A stretch of 64,000 nt of DNA. It comes from Endocalyx cinctus (Eukaryota > Ascomycota > Sordariomycetes > Amphisphaeriales > Apiosporaceae). A model generated the notes under the pieces. That model searched no databases. It had not been told where the DNA came from and worked only from the letters and a program-made list of their open reading frames with translations. Positions 22,866-37,585 of the stretch are shown piece by piece. The position numbers were made by a program, and so were the translations under genes. Where the stretch lies: contig BCKC01000003.1 of NCBI GenBank assembly GCA_001600455.1, positions 1,116,001 through 1,180,000 on the forward strand, read 5' to 3'. The number at the start of each line of letters is the position of its first letter. The first letter of the stretch is position 1.

Positions 22866-23395
22866 AGTGTACTATTTAGGTACCTAAGTACGTATATCTA
22901 GCGGGTATTTAGCACATATAAAAAGGTACTGCTAAGTACCTTAGATACTAAAGTACATAAAGTATTTACAAAGTAGGTAGGCAGGCTGGCAGGGTAGATA
23001 GAAATTATTGAATTACTTCGTACTATGTAATTTAAGATACTTACGTCGAGTAACCGGATTTGATTTCAGCTGGGGGTACTTGTAGACGAATACTATTACC
23101 GTAAGTAAGTACTTAGGTAAGTGTGTTTGCGTCGACGTTGATACGAAAAGGTAAGGGAAGCAAAGAGGAGAGAGGGGTTTTTAAGGGAGGGTCAATACCT
23201 AGGTACCTACCTAGGTACCTAATAGGACGGTGAAAAGGACCAGGTACCTTAGTTTAGGTACTTTCTTAATGTATTGTGAGAAGATGGGATAAGTATGACT
23301 GATGTATTTCTATGTAAATGTAATACCGTTTCAGTATCTAAAGTACCTAATGCTTAGGTACAAGTTGAACTATATTATAGGTACGTTAGGTACCT
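22866..23395. repeat. Cluster of GGTACCTA / TACCTAGGTA palindromic words
   Basis: More than a dozen occurrences of GGTACCTA, AGGTACCT, AAGTACCT and their complements lie in 530 nt, the densest being the doubled CCTAGGTACC block around 23199-23220. Spacing is irregular, so it is not a tandem array. It lies directly upstream of the FKBP12 start. A similar smaller cluster sits upstream of TFIIF beta. Confidence 0.7.
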
Positions 23396-23445
23396 AAAGT
23401 CTCTACACTATACACTATACTGTATATTGAATGAGAATGAATAAA

Positions 23446-23465
23446 TGTAATGTAATGTAATGTAA
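23446..23465. repeat. (TGTAA)4 microsatellite
   Basis: Four exact copies of TGTAA in tandem, inside the AT-rich spacer. Confidence 0.9.
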
Positions 23466-26400
23466 AATGGTTACTCGTGGATCTGTGGACCTATGAAAAA
23501 GCTAAAATGGCCGAATGACCCTCACCTACCTCATCACGTCAATTTTGACCTTACCTATTTAAAACTTTATTACACCTTCCATGGCAAGATAGAAAGACCA
23601 AGAATTGGATAGATATTCGAAAGTACATGTGGAACCTCCTGCAGTGCTGTACTGTACTGTACCTGTTGACCCGTTTTTTTTATTGCGCCTCGTTGTCCTA
23701 TGGGATACTTGAAAAGATGTTCCCTAACGTTAAGAGGATACCGAGCCCAACATAAGTATCTACTATTCTATCTACCCCATGTTCTCTTGTATCTCCTCAT
23801 GATATGATACATCTCTATAAAGTATCCGTTAAGATAAATAGGTACTTATTCGATATAACCATACTATTGACGATACCTACCTCCTGGCCTGCGGATCCGA
23901 GATCTGGTAAAGCCGCACGGGATAGTCCCGTGGGGTACTGGGCCGATCTTGATTGCCCGGGTTGACAGCAACATGGCCACATAGCAGCCTTTGTAACGCT
24001 GCAATGATACAACAAGGTCAAGACAGATAGTCAAACTTATCAAAACAAAGGGGTTTAATTATCTCTGCTCGAGAGAATAACCGACCCTTACCGTTCCAAT
24101 ATTGGTACTATTTCGGTTTTTTATTTTTTATTTATTTTTTTTTTTTTTTTTGGTTCGTAATGTGATGAGGTGATCAGAGTTCTTCTTTCATCAAAACATA
24201 TCATGTATACAGTAAGAATTTATGAATCACCACCATTACACATTATCTTTATTATCAACTTTTGGAAGTTATCACTCTCAGTTATCACCATCTATTATCT
24301 ATTATCTAATATAATGGATACAACTACCTTTGAAACTGTTCAGTTGGTTAAATAGTCAGCTGACAATTTTGTCTTCATCCATGGATGTGGACGCTTTCGA
24401 TATTGATAGTAGTGTATACTATGTATGAATATTAAACAAGTACTTACATTTTGTGTAGGTATCACATCGGTTACCACTGGCCCATGCCGGTATATGCAAT
24501 ATCCCAATCCATTTATCGGCATTATCCCATACCTACTTCGGCCTTCGTTAATACAAACCAAACACCGCTATTTCGTTTTACTGATACAGGTGGGCAAAAA
24601 TAAAATTTTCATTGTATTTAATTTTTGCCCACTTCTACACTGATGTCATAAATCGACAATGTCAAGGGACCGGCAATGTCTACGGAGAATCACCAAGCGC
24701 ACTCTCGCTTACCTATCTTTACATACGTACGCCAGTCATTTCTCTGCTATACCCTAGCTACAATAAAAAATAATTAATTTTATCTACTTGTATACTAGGA
24801 CATACCCACCACCATGATTTTCTATTCCTTGTCAGATGCATGAGAGCATTGAAACAACTAGATCTGGCAACCAATAGAAAGTCTAGTCGTTCAAGGTGAA
24901 CAATACTATCGGCCTGTTAACTGACTCACCTTCCCTATTGCCTGCATTTCCATGAATATACCAGCTCATTCCGGATTCCAACCCAAGCATCTTTTTTCTT
25001 CAGTCTACCTCCCGCGCCTCCTCCATACCTCCGTTCTCGAAATATCGTCCAGAGAGAAATACTGTCGTACATCAGTTGCCGACGAGGTTTGATACGTGCC
25101 CGATGGCGCGGGTAGCGAATGAGGAACGAGAACTGACCACAGCCACATAGAGCGCAATGTACTCCTCCTGCAGTGCAAGGGCGGTCTGTCACATCTCATA
25201 TCGCAATCACATTTAAGTCAGGACCTGCAGCCAGATGCAAGCTGGATCGGCCGTTCTGTCTTTACATGCATACATCGTCTTCTTCGTTCTTGTTTCAACC
25301 GAACGTAGCGGACTTTGCCTGTGAACCCTGAATGTTTCCCGCCATCTTTTTCCGAACCGCCGCGATCAGTGCAGCACCCCCCAGCCCATCTGCATGACAT
25401 CAATCCAGCAGATGGAAAATATTATATGAATATCGTCGTCGAGGCGGGGTTGCGTTTTTTCGAAGTAGGTGACGTCGCTTCCCCGCGAGAGAGGTCTTTT
25501 TTTTTTTTTTATTCCCTTCTTTCTTTTGATACTTTGGCTTCGCCGACGTCATTAGACTTGATGCATCATGAAACGACCCCTCTTCGGTGAGCAGTATGAC
25601 GCTCTGAAACATCCCACGCCTTCGGCCGTCCCTTTCAGTCATCGCCCATTACTTGGGTCTAAACCCTGTCGGAAACTTACGGCAACTACAAACCCACGTG
25701 CTTGATCACCTCTGCGAGCCATTGGTGGCGACTAGATCGTATAACTAGATCTTTTGTTTTCGTAAGCTCTTCCAATAGGAAGCAGGTGAGCGTGTAAAGA
25801 AATAACCTCATTCAGCATGAAAATCACACTGATCTTCCAGCGCTTTCTATGTATATCATTGAATATCCAGTGATCGTATACACCCTGAATATAGAATGTC
25901 GACTAGCCTATTGGCCAGTAGTAATTACATCTGAGGCGTCATGACGCTCATCAATTATCGTCCCTTTGATGACAGTCGAAGCATAGTTTAGTAAATCAAT
26001 GCTAGTTTGTATTGCTCAAAGGCGAGAACCTCATAGCGCCGGTTAACAGGTATGCGTGGCGTCGCGTAGAGAGTAGCGGTAAATTAAAGCACCTTGCAGG
26101 AAGATACTTGGCTTTTCGTTCTTCGGGTCTTCCTATTGTCTTTAGGATGCCGGTTGGCTGCTATAGATTTGCTGGTTTGAATTCGCCGTATCTAAGAGCA
26201 GATATTTCCGGTTCCGATGAGCCGTTTTCACTTCTATGCTTCATCATACATCCTCCTTTCGCCAGCCATGGCGCAATCATCATTTCAAACAGGCTCAAAA
26301 TCAACCCCCCGGGATGACGTATCCTCACCCAGGGATCACGTTAGCCAAATTGAACGACAAGATACTACTCGTCTAGAGATGTAGCTTGTCGTAGATATAT

Positions 26401-29400
26401 CCTTTCATTAGTGGAAAACGTGGACTGATTATACGCCTAACGCGTGTCTCATTACGTATTCAGACCCCTCTCAACGACTTTTTAACTTCAAAAATGGCAT
26501 CGTATACCTTCTCTCTACTAATACTGAGGCATCAAAAGATAATGCGGTATGATACTCTGTTGACGTAAAATATCAGCATCAACACCAGCGGCGAGCACGG
26601 GGCTTCCTTTGATGTCCAAAACGGACCTAAGGAGGTAGAGTAGGAAGGAGAGGGCGAAAATTGAAGGCTTCTCTACTTCCAATATGCCTCGCGCGTAGTA
26701 TTTACAACGAGGAATAAGACCGCTCGCCCTCGATATCCTTGAGGTCCCAGAAGAGTCAACCCTCTTCGCGCCGCGAACGTATGAGTCAAGTGGCACATAC
26801 TTGTGACGGCGTGATCAATACTAAGCGACGTTGAAGCGCATCCAATGCTAACTCTATCGAGTGGACGGCGGGAGTAGTCACGTCTTTACAATGACAGAGG
26901 CAGGAAAGCCTGAACTAGGAGAAAATAAGTCAGCTACAGGAGATTGATTGTAAGACCATAGGACAGAAGATAAATTCATTCTAAAACTAGCCGGTGTCCA
27001 TTTTTTTTTTCATAGCCGTGTGCTGGTATGGAAGCGGTAGTGCCAATCGCCGTGGAAGACAGTCGCCAACTCAGCGGCCTAGCGAAGAAGAGTTGTTTGA
27101 TTCTAGAAATGAGATGATACAGATGAGCCCCCCCTTGCCTCTTTAAAATCCAATAAGCTCACTTTCCCATCGTTACTAGTAGGGAGAGGATATCACCATT
27201 TACGACAGACGCGTTTTACGACGTTGTGGGTAGATGGATCTCCTGGTTGGAATAAATCACGGATATAGCATTCATTGCGAGATTCACGGTATGTATGATA
27301 GATGTATGCCGGTCTTGGTCTACAATGCGCCTAGACGCACTCGATCTACAGCACAGGTGCCCCTCTAGCTCCTAAAAGAGGATCTATCCCAAGTATTACG
27401 CCGTAAGTCCTTCGTGTATCTATCTACTCTTATCGGATTCATGTCTACACTGGGTCTTGTTAGCAGAGATGCTGGCGCCGATCATCATATTAATGAGCAA
27501 CTTCCTGTTGTCGGGTAAGGAGATGTGAGAGAAAGAGACAATTCTGCGAACAAATGCCTGCAGAATTCGCTCCCTTGACCGCACGTGGCCTCGTCGTCTA
27601 CTGCGTGAGAGAGAAGTCTCACTAGTAGTGATGAACAGGGTCTTTGCGAAACGAAGAACTTGTCTGAGCATCCCCATCTGTACAAGACACAGCACGAGTA
27701 TTCCGTGACTGGCGGAAAATACAATTTCTCAGATAGAGGACGCGAGGGACGTTTCTTTCTTTCTTTTCTCGTTTCACGGCAACAGAAAACATCCTATTCT
27801 CATATGGAACGGTAACGGAAAATAGGTTAAGAAACGCCGTAGAAATGTGTAAGGCGTTAAAAAAAGAAGAAGTCTTGAGACACGATAAGGGGGGCTTTTG
27901 TTTGACCTTAATTCCCTTGAAATATTTCAATTCACGTGGGAAAAAAAAAAAAAAAAAGAAACTATCAATCTATCAATCTATCAATCTCCCGGGAGACGAT
28001 GACGTTGGAATGGGATGCTCCTGGGAGGATATTAAGATCGCCGAACCGAATAGCTCACGGGTGATCATACCAGCGCGATTCATTTCATGCGATCTTATGC
28101 TTTGCATCATCTGGAATGTATATACTACTAGTATATTGCCCGCTGGCGATCTTCGCGATGCGGGATCCGGGGATCCCCCCTTCTCCATTCCCGCGTCTAT
28201 TGTTTACCGCGTCATCTTTCATCCCGGGTATTAGGGAATTAGGATTGGGGCTTTTTTTTTTCTCTACAAAATCAAATATGCGGAATTGATTGGTTGTGAA
28301 ATCGGTTTCATGCTTGACGACTTTTTTTTCTTCTTTTTGACAGGTTTTTTTTTTTTTTTTCCCACAACCCTCATATTTAATCCAGCCAACCGGAAGATAG
28401 GCGGGTATCCGTCTGATGTGTTTTACGTATACAAGCAGGTCATAGGCATGTTCGTACCACGTATCCCCTTCCACCCCGTGGGACCATTAGTATTATTATA
28501 TCAGGTTTTAGGATATATGGTGAATTGACGTACGGGTAGATGCAGCCAATAGGGTGAGATCAGGGAAACGTGTTTATGCCGAGTAGCAAGTGCGAAAGTG
28601 ATGGATTCCCGGGGTGAAAAAAAAAACACGGTGGATGGGGGATCAGCCGGTATACATGAACGAACCCCTTACCCAGGAATATATTATTATTTCTTATTTC
28701 AGTATGAAAAAGGGAAGTTGAAATTAGGATTGCTAATGTTGAAACATATTTTGTTGTCTTTAGACGGCCCAAAAAAAATAGGCGGGAAGATTGCCTATGT
28801 GAAACGCACACCATTGAATATCCAGGCTACCACCTTAAGTTATCGGTAGTAGGGCTTAGACGTAGTCATCACGAATCAGATAGAACCGGTAGGAAACCGT
28901 GCTACGATATCAGAGAAGGGGGCTTACGCAAACCATATTACCACGAAAGTACTAAACAGGACTCGTAGTAGCAAAGTGCCATAGAGGAAAGCCACATGGC
29001 ACGGTTTTGTAGGTATCAGCCGGACAAGAAGATGGTGCACAAGATGGTCGGCACATACCGCCATCTCTCATTCATCTACCCGATTTGTTATTTTCTTCGG
29101 TATTATTGGGGATTGTGATTATAAGAAGAAAGAAAGCAGTTGAGGCCGTATTCAATCTGATACGCAATATCTTCCCCCTCGAGTGTTTGCGGCGGCTTAT
29201 GGCGTGAAGTGGACATGAAATAAAATATTATATCCCGTCTTATTCTAATATCTGAGAAGGGTCAAATCAATAGTCACTCGTCCAGTCCAGGGGGGGCGGG
29301 ATGAAAAGGGGGGAATGTGGCTAAAATACTGTTGTCCGGAAAAACGGTGGTATCAGGAGATCCTCTTGCTACTATTTCCACACGAAAGATCAGACAAAAC

Positions 29401-31197
29401 ACCGAAAAAAAAGGGTCATCCCGCTTCAGTTAAGAAAAAATGGAGGTAGCGTAACAGAGAGACGGAGAAGGAGAGGGAAAGAGAAACCGAAACTCAACGG
29501 TTACTCCCCTCCCTCCATCGTTTATTGTTCATTGATCTGACCTTTTTTTATTATTACACGACATAACAGGACGACGTGACATTCGTGACCTTACGGCCTT
29601 GCTCTAGAGAGAAGACCGCCCCCAAATCACATTTATTGGACGGGGATATTTCTTGTGCTGCGTTTCCCTATCACGGCCCTGCGGTGACTGATATTAGCTG
29701 TCGATATTGTACGGTAGTATCTGGACCCCAAAATATAAACGGGAAAGCCATCCTATTCGTGCGGCTTCGTATAGCCCTCCTAAGTTCCCAAGTACGAATT
29801 AAGAATGCCATTGTCTTAGGCAAGCTGGTCAATGGAACTTCGTAGAAACTTGCTAGCACGAAAATAGCACGACACTATTTGAAAATGACGAAGAAAAAAA
29901 GGGCTCTCTTGGTCTACGGTGGCTAAGGAGGCATTCATTCTAAAAAATCCCCATCTTCTTCACTTAGTAAAAGGAAAGAGAAAGCTCCTAGGGATAGGGA
30001 AATTTTAAGTGTTTTACACGGTACTACATATACTCCTGCTACAAGCCCACGAGTCCGATTACCCGATATGAACAGATGCAGGGAGGAGCTGCGACGGAAA
30101 ACATTCCTGCTGCGACCTTTTAAAAACGGGCATGGCATTTTTGTCAGAAAACGTGATTGATTATTGGCCTCGTGTCTAGATAGGAATCTTAAGGAGGATC
30201 GGAATTTGTATCGCCTTTTTCTTTAAGGTGTAAGAGTCGACTGGAGTCACCTGAGACGAGCGCACAAGTAACGAAACTCGACGGACTATACGAGAGCAGA
30301 GAACAATAAATTGAGAGAAGCATTTTCTAATCTGACCTCTTGGCTGGCTGAGCTATCGGTAAAATAGTAATCAATCAATTCATTCAGCTCTAATCAAATG
30401 TATTTTTTTTTTCCTCCTTTGCTCTCTCGCCCGCTTCTTTCGCTACCGCAAACACGGGAGGGAAAAAAAAAAGAATTTCTAATTACCAACCGTATTAATT
30501 AACTTTACCGTCAGCACCTACTTTTCTTCTAGTCAGGTACTAGTCAGGAACCAGACGCACCATCGCAAGGGGAGAAAAAACGCTGATCTCGGCTGGTGGA
30601 GAAAGAGTGCGTCGCGAGGCAAGCCGCGAGCTTATCTGCTGCTTGCTGATGCTTGCTCTTGTCTATTATGTATTTTAGTATTTACCCCTGAAATGTGGAA
30701 ATTTAAGTTATGTAGGTCAACGAAGAGAGATAATATTTTAATTATTGTTTTAATTTTTTATTAGAAAAGAATGCGTGTGATGATTATTTAGTAGTGGTGT
30801 ATTACTCCGTATACAACGTTTCTCTGCTTTAACCTAGGACTTTGCCCCTTTATGCAAATATCAATCAGATTGAGCATTAATTATGGCTATGTTATTATGT
30901 ATGGGTAGACGTTAATAGCGATTTTTTTTTTTTTTTTTTTCATTAACGATCGATCTCACGCGGGTGCGGTTGCTCAAGGTGGATATGTTCTAGGCTTTGC
31001 TGATCGTCATTAAGAAAGGTGATGGGCTTATACCGCTTAACAGGCATGAAATGCGGCGGATGCATCGATGACGGCTGGGTTACCCGGAACGCACTGATGG
31101 TTATACCTAATACTGAGTTATAGTATGCCTATATGTTCGTACTTTTGCGCTGTTCGTCGCTTGCGAAATCCATGCATTCGGGAAATTAACAGACGCG

Positions 31198-31219
31198 TTT
31201 TTTTTTTTTTTTTTTTTTT
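31198..31219. repeat. T22 homopolymer
   Basis: An uninterrupted run of 22 T. It could be the tail of an old retroposon on the minus strand or simple slippage. Confidence 0.8.
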
Positions 31220-31660
31220 GGGTTTGAGTTCAATCCAGCTCGATGCGCTAGATTCTCACGGCTTAAAATTCAATCGAAAGGCCTTCTTACATATATTCTT
31301 ACTATACTTATTTATTTTTCTTATTCTGCATCCTCTAATTCCTCCGGCCCGAGGAGGAACGATAAACTTTCTGTTTGCGTTTCTCATGCATGCTGCCATG
31401 AGCGAGTGTGGTATTTCTTTCTTTCGCTTTTTTATCACGCGATTGAAATCCTTTACAAGTCGGGACAGAACGTATTTGAACTGATCGGCAAAATCTATTT
31501 GAATAACTTTGCCTAGTGCAGCGTAGTGCGCTGGAGAAGATGCGTGGAAGCCACGTTAGCCAAAGGCATTAGATAAAGAAAACAAAAGAAGCGTGTTTCC
31601 CGGCGCCGAGAAATGCAGTTGGAGACAAACTTCGATTGAATCCATCCATGTCACGCAAGG

Positions 31661-31682
31661 AGAGAGAGAGAGAGAGAGAGAG
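31661..31682. repeat. (AG)11 microsatellite
   Basis: Eleven AG units in a row, followed by an A-run. Confidence 0.9.
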
Positions 31683-34600
31683 AAAAAAATAACAGTCATG
31701 GATGGCATTGTATCTTTTTTTTTTCCTATCGGCAATCATAAATCTTATCCCTAATCTGATTGATAATTAGCCGTGAGTAGTAACAGAGATTGACAACCAC
31801 GCCACCATGATTTGATTTACAGTAAGAGAAATACCGAAAGAATAGAGTTGTAATATGATATGTGAATTGTGGTGCACCTACCGAGGTACACACATACATA
31901 CATACATCCTACAGGTAACGGTGGGTTGTGATGATGGCGACTCGTAATCGTAACGTAGCCGGCGGGGTTTGTCTTGCGAAGCTTTGGTGCGTCACCAAAC
32001 TTCAAAGGACGTGACCTATCCCAAGCGCAAATCAAAATGGGAACTTTCCCTTTCACTTTCACTTTCACCTGAGCCCTGAGCTACGCTGCTTTTAGCAAGT
32101 AAGCCCCGACAACCTGAGAAGGAGATAGCCGCCTGAAGCTTGCATTTAGTATTGCCGTAATTGGCCACCAACTACATCGTTGGTAATAGGAATGCCCTCG
32201 TCGACGTTTATTACCTCAGCCTGGTAATTACACGTACGAACTCGCACGCTTGAAAAGGACTGGAATAGTGTAGTGCGAAACCTTATACAGGATTTCGAGG
32301 CCCCTAAGCCTCACACCTTCTCAACCAGGCAATCATCTAATCTAGAATCGTATACTTGTATTCTTCAAACACGATTTAGTGTCCACTATTACTCGAAAAC
32401 GTGGTTCGAAGGCTTAGGTCAGGGTTCAGACTCAGCTATACGAATAAATATTTCACCTAATCCCCACCCGGTTCCGTGCTCGAACCCTCAATGCCTACCA
32501 AGTACAAGTACAGTATCTTTGGGAAAAATAGACTTACCCGTCAGCCCGTGCAGCCATGGTACTTTTCTTAAGATGTTGAAGGAAGTATTACGTCAGAATG
32601 CGGTATTACTAGGTATCTACCATAGTAATGTTGGACTTTCTTTATTAAGAACATAGTAGATAAATGTCCAAGCCAACAACGGCAGGAATTTCGATATTAT
32701 GCTGCCCAGGGGCACAATAGGTAAGACTGTCATATTCTCCATGAGCTACATTGAATCTGCAAGACCAACATCCTTCCCGAGGTTCGCTACAATCCTTTTT
32801 GGACCGAGGAACGTGGGTTTCTAACTATAGCACCCATATACAGATAAGGCCGTCCTCGTTGCAAGACGAAATGTTATCAATTGGCTTTAGGTGTAGCTGT
32901 GAGCATACGCAGAAGTTAACGATAGGCTGGCAGGGATAGAACGGCGTCCGCGAGATGGGCACCGCCTTGTAAAGAAGTGGGCTGGTGGGATGAAACGAGA
33001 ACTTTGTAGACCAGCTTCTGCAATTACACTAGAGTCTGTTTAAGGTTTGAAATTCCAAAATCTCGTTATCGCAATTAGGCGAACTAGCACAAGAGGACTT
33101 TCATCCCCGTATCCTAGAACTTACGGTCCTGGAATCTTCCGTAGATTCATGATATGATCTCTCGGCGCGATTCTGTCTTGCTCACTACACGTACACAAAA
33201 TATTTCAAATATATAGCTGCGCTGGATGTGGTAAAGACGCTAGACCGTAGACGATCGGCACTACTTCGAGTAGGATTCCGTTTTCTAGTCACAATGTTAC
33301 GACGGATCCAAGCTTAGGAAAACGGCATAAGATGCAACCCTCGTCAAGAGAGGAAAAGAGAGCCAGCCTACATATGAGTCCAAAAGTCCAAAAAGGAATT
33401 GCTGAAAGAAGCACCTTCGTTCAAATCCAGTAACTCGAAAAGAAAGTCCTTGATAGTAGCCGAAAGATTGAGCGGGGTAAGACAGCCCAATAATAGTATA
33501 TATGCGGTAACATGCGTGTACTATATATATGTATATGTAGAGCGTATGCGTAGGTAGGCGAAAAGATTAGTACCTACCTGCTGGGCAACAGGATCCAAGC
33601 CGTGTCTGTTATTGAATTTTTTTGGGGTAACACTGGTACGAGGCCCACGGCCGTGCTAGTTCGAATAGGTGTTTTCAGGTCATATACGGTGAAAGGAGCG
33701 AGAAGCAGGACCGGCAGGAGTCATGGCAGCAGGATTTGGGGAGTCAGTAGGCCATGCGTCTTGCACATCATTTCCTCTTCACGCTTAGATGTTAATGCAG
33801 GTAATTTCGTACCTAGATTGTTACTGTATTTGCCGATGATCTATCTATCTTTTCTATCTACACTATCTCTCTTTTTTTTTTATCGTTCCGTAGCTTAGTG
33901 TAGAATGAAATATACCTGTCACTATCGATTGATCGATCGCTTACGATGCCTTTGGGGCAAATGTTAGAAAAACAGGTAATAATTAAATGCGAAGAAAGGA
34001 GGGGCATATCGGTTTTTTTTTTGTATTATCAAAATCGAAATCGATAGTCTCCAAAGCTCCGAAAGGGAACAATAGCGGCCCCCGAAATTATTTTATGATA
34101 AAGATAATGAATGTTACCTTTCCCAGGTCGGGCGAAGGATGGGATGAGAAAGCGATAAATCTTCAAGACAAGATGCAGGCTGAGGAGTAGGCAGGCTGGG
34201 CTGGCTGGCAGGTAGGCTAGGTCGGTCTTTAGTCCAACGGCGGAACTGATGTTACGTGCTACCGCCAATATATCTTAGCATATTTTTAATGAAGACACAT
34301 GCGTGGCGTGACACGACATTAGCAATGAAAATTGGATATATATATATATACACTTTACATATATGTATAGATATCATGTCCAATCGATAGCTATGTATCT
34401 GTATGGGCTGAGGTCCAAGAAAACAATGAATATCGGCAGATGGAAAATAAAATAATATGAGAGGAAAAAAAAGGTTTGCATTATCCGGCCCGCATGACAA
34501 GATGAAATGTATCCATTACAGTACAATACTCCCTTAGCATAGTGCATTTACTACCCATCTATTTTCTACCTGAAGCTTCACAATCTCGGTTCGGTAGTCG

Positions 34601-36668
34601 TTGGAAAATTAGCTTAGGATATAGAATAGGATTGATTTCACCTGAGAGGGTTTTCTCTTTGGGTTATTGTATCAGTTCTCACGTTTTGTTTCAGGCGACA
34701 TGATTCAATCTCAATCCCATCATTGTCTCCATCGAGGGTACGGAGTAAATCGTGTTGGCGCTGTCCTCAAACACGCTAGTACGAGTTAGGTAGGAATAAA
34801 TTGAAGCTCCGCGTATACATAATATAAAAATTGAGGGGCTAGAATAGGATTGTTTTTTTTTTTTTGGCCCCTTTTGTTCATAAGTCCTTTTTGATTTAGT
34901 TTTTAAGAGGGGAAATAAAGTATTGAAACGTTGATTGATAGAACTCGTGATTACGCTATAGAGGTTTTCCTCCCCCCTTCTTCTTTTTCTTCTTCTTGTT
35001 GGTGTTGTCTGTCTCAACGGTGGTGTAAGCTGCCACGTTTTTTACGTCTTTGTTCAAGTTTGTGGGTAACTCATGACACGATGATTATATCTCGTATGTA
35101 TGACAGAGTACGCGTACACACCGACGGGATACAGTTATTTACACTGTAAGTTTTACTGTAGGATTCACAGAAATAAGAAATAAGAAATAACCAGAAAAAT
35201 AAAAGAGAGAAGGTGATGGATGCATGAGGCTGTGTTGTAAGCGGGTAGTAGAGATGCAAGGGAATTTGTGCTGTACAAGAGAGGCCAATGAAAAAAAGGG
35301 CAACGTTCCCAACTGCTTACGGGAAATGAGGATTAAATTACGGTAATCAGCTATGCGGTAGCAATACAGCGTAATTATCCATCCAACGTTTACCTAACGG
35401 TAGTAATATTATAGAAACCTTACCTTACCTTACCATATTATCATTAAACATTCAGGAGATGTCTTCTTTCATGTATGCTACTATGTACATTGGACGTATG
35501 TAGTATAGTAGTGTAGTGTATACTACTCCGTACAGTAGTGTACATGAATTTGTGTACCTGATCTTACGCTAAACCATGAACCCCTGCAAGATTGTTCATC
35601 ACCCCGTGGACTTGATTAATTATTACCTCCCTGATATAGTATAGCCGATAAAAGAAGGAAAAAAGAGATTTAACTGATGATTCCCGTATGAGTCGTAGCG
35701 TTCTTAGTATGACTGTCTGTCGTACGGATATTTCGCGGCAAGATAGGATGTTTCTATAGCCTTATTCTGTTCGTAATAGTGTCTTAATAGTTTCCCACTT
35801 TGATCTATTAATACTCCAAGCCACATCTGGATCAACACGTTGTTCATTCTTTACTTTTTAATACTATGTATACACGTACATAGTCTACATAATAAATAGT
35901 ATATATAGTATAAGAAAGGAAAGGAGAAAATCTTTAACTAGGACGCGCAAAAACAGAGAGAGTGCCGAGAAGCGCATAATTGATTTCTTTATTATTTAGT
36001 ACGTAGACGCTATCAACATAGTTACACTATACTATCGATACTGAACTGGCCTTACCTGATTATTTGGATTAGCGGAGATGGATACGATGAAATATGAAGA
36101 CCTAGGGTATATAACCTGTACCGTAACCCGTATACTTATTACACTATAAAATTTTATCATAGGGTAGGGCCGTCTTGGATTAATTCTTCAAATGATTTTT
36201 ACATGGGGTTAGCATGATAATATTATAAACTAGATATTGCCAAGTACTTTGTAAATATTTGGTTTACTTGGTACATAGTAGTGTAAAAAAAAAAAAAAAA
36301 AGAAGAGACAGTATTGATCTTCTATTCTTTACACGATATATACAGTGAGATATACAGTAAAAACGAGAATACGTTTCTTACCTAACAACCGTTAGTTACC
36401 CGTTTAATTCGTCATTTACATGCCTAAAAAGTGGTCAGACATACCTGTAACATGCCTTTTTAGTAAGTACCCAGGTATAGATTACAGTGTCACTTTTGAT
36501 CCAATATTTACTGTTTATCCCTTAGGGTATACGTTTAAGTGTACGGTGCCATTCCATCACACCCCTCCATTTCTTTCCCATTTCCTCCATTTTATCCCCT
36601 GACTACCTAGTCAATAACGGTCTGGGCACCGTAGGATGCACAACAGGGAACCCTGGTAATTACACTAA

Positions 36669-37130
36669 ACTTCTCTTTTCTCTTTTCTCTCTTATTTTTT
36701 TTTTTCCTCTCTCTCTCTCTTTCTATCTGCTCCCTTTTTCCCTGCCAAATCCCTCATCCACACGCGTGCATACACACCAAAAAAGGGCCCACTCGGAGCA
36801 GTCAGTCATTCGTTTCCCAAATGTATTGTTTCTTGATCCTACCGCAAGTTCTGCCACTTTTTATTCCCTGCTTCTTTATATGGTAGACCCTTGCAACTTG
36901 TTCCTGTTCCGCCTCTGCGCTTTTTGCTGTGCCTGTACCTTTTGCTGTACGTGCGTTACAGTGCCGTGTGCTGCCTACCACCTTCTTCTAATTTCTTGAT
37001 TCTTTTCGTTCCTTTACCTTACTATTATTTTTTCTTCTTCTTTTTTCCACCCTTTCCTTTTCCTATCTCACCTCTCGTCCTTCCTTTTTTCCCCCTCTTT
37101 ACCAACAACAACCTTCCCCCCCCCTCTCGC
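36669..37130 (+). promoter_or_regulatory. Pyrimidine-rich promoter tract upstream of MSB2
   Basis: Long stretches of TTTCTC, CTCTCTCTCT and C/T-rich sequence lie 0.8-1.25 kb before the MSB2 ATG on the coding strand. Such CT tracts mark strong core promoters in filamentous fungi. Open frames over this tract (Pro/Phe/Leu-only composition) are by-products of the bias. Confidence 0.45.
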
Positions 37131-37455
37131 CGACCTCGTGAAGGTTTTTTACCTTTTGACGATATCTTCTCCATTCTCGGCGCCGGTCCAATTTCGATTG
37201 ATTTCGAAGGGAAATAATTCATTGCTCGTCACGGACGATCAATCCCAGTCAACCAAGAAAGCACACAACATAACGGAGCACCTTTTAGGGGCCAATTAAT
37301 ACCAAATGCATCGCTGAAGCATCTTTCGATCGCGCAAACGGCCCAGGCTCAAACCAATTAGAATATAAAACTTTTTGACGAATTTAATCGTCGTTTCACT
37401 CTTTTTATTTATTTACAAAATTCAGTATCAATACTAAATTTTGCTTGTATTCAAG

Positions 37456-37585
37456 GTGAGTCAGCTAATATTTCTTTAGCGGAATGGGAATAAGGAAGGG
37501 GGGCTCAGAATAGGGAGGCCCAAAATTTCGGCCATTTTTGTGAAGAGGAGGATCGGCAACGGATTTTCAGATTTTGGATTCACAG
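37456..37585 (+). other. Candidate 5' UTR intron of MSB2
   Basis: A consensus donor (AAG, then GTGAGT) at 37456 is followed by an acceptor TTCACAG ending at 37585, about 330 nt before the ATG. This is a prediction only; a nearer acceptor at 37570 is also possible. Confidence 0.3.

Noticed and set aside
31125..31484. 119-codon hydrophobic frame in the gene-empty interval
   Set aside because: Its Phe/Leu-rich stretches come from T-homopolymers; no signal peptide or conserved motif.
32050..32100. tRNA-like A-box (TAGCTCAGGG on the minus strand)
   Set aside because: No anticodon stem or T-arm (GTTCRA box) at the right distance; the rest is a TTTCAC repeat.
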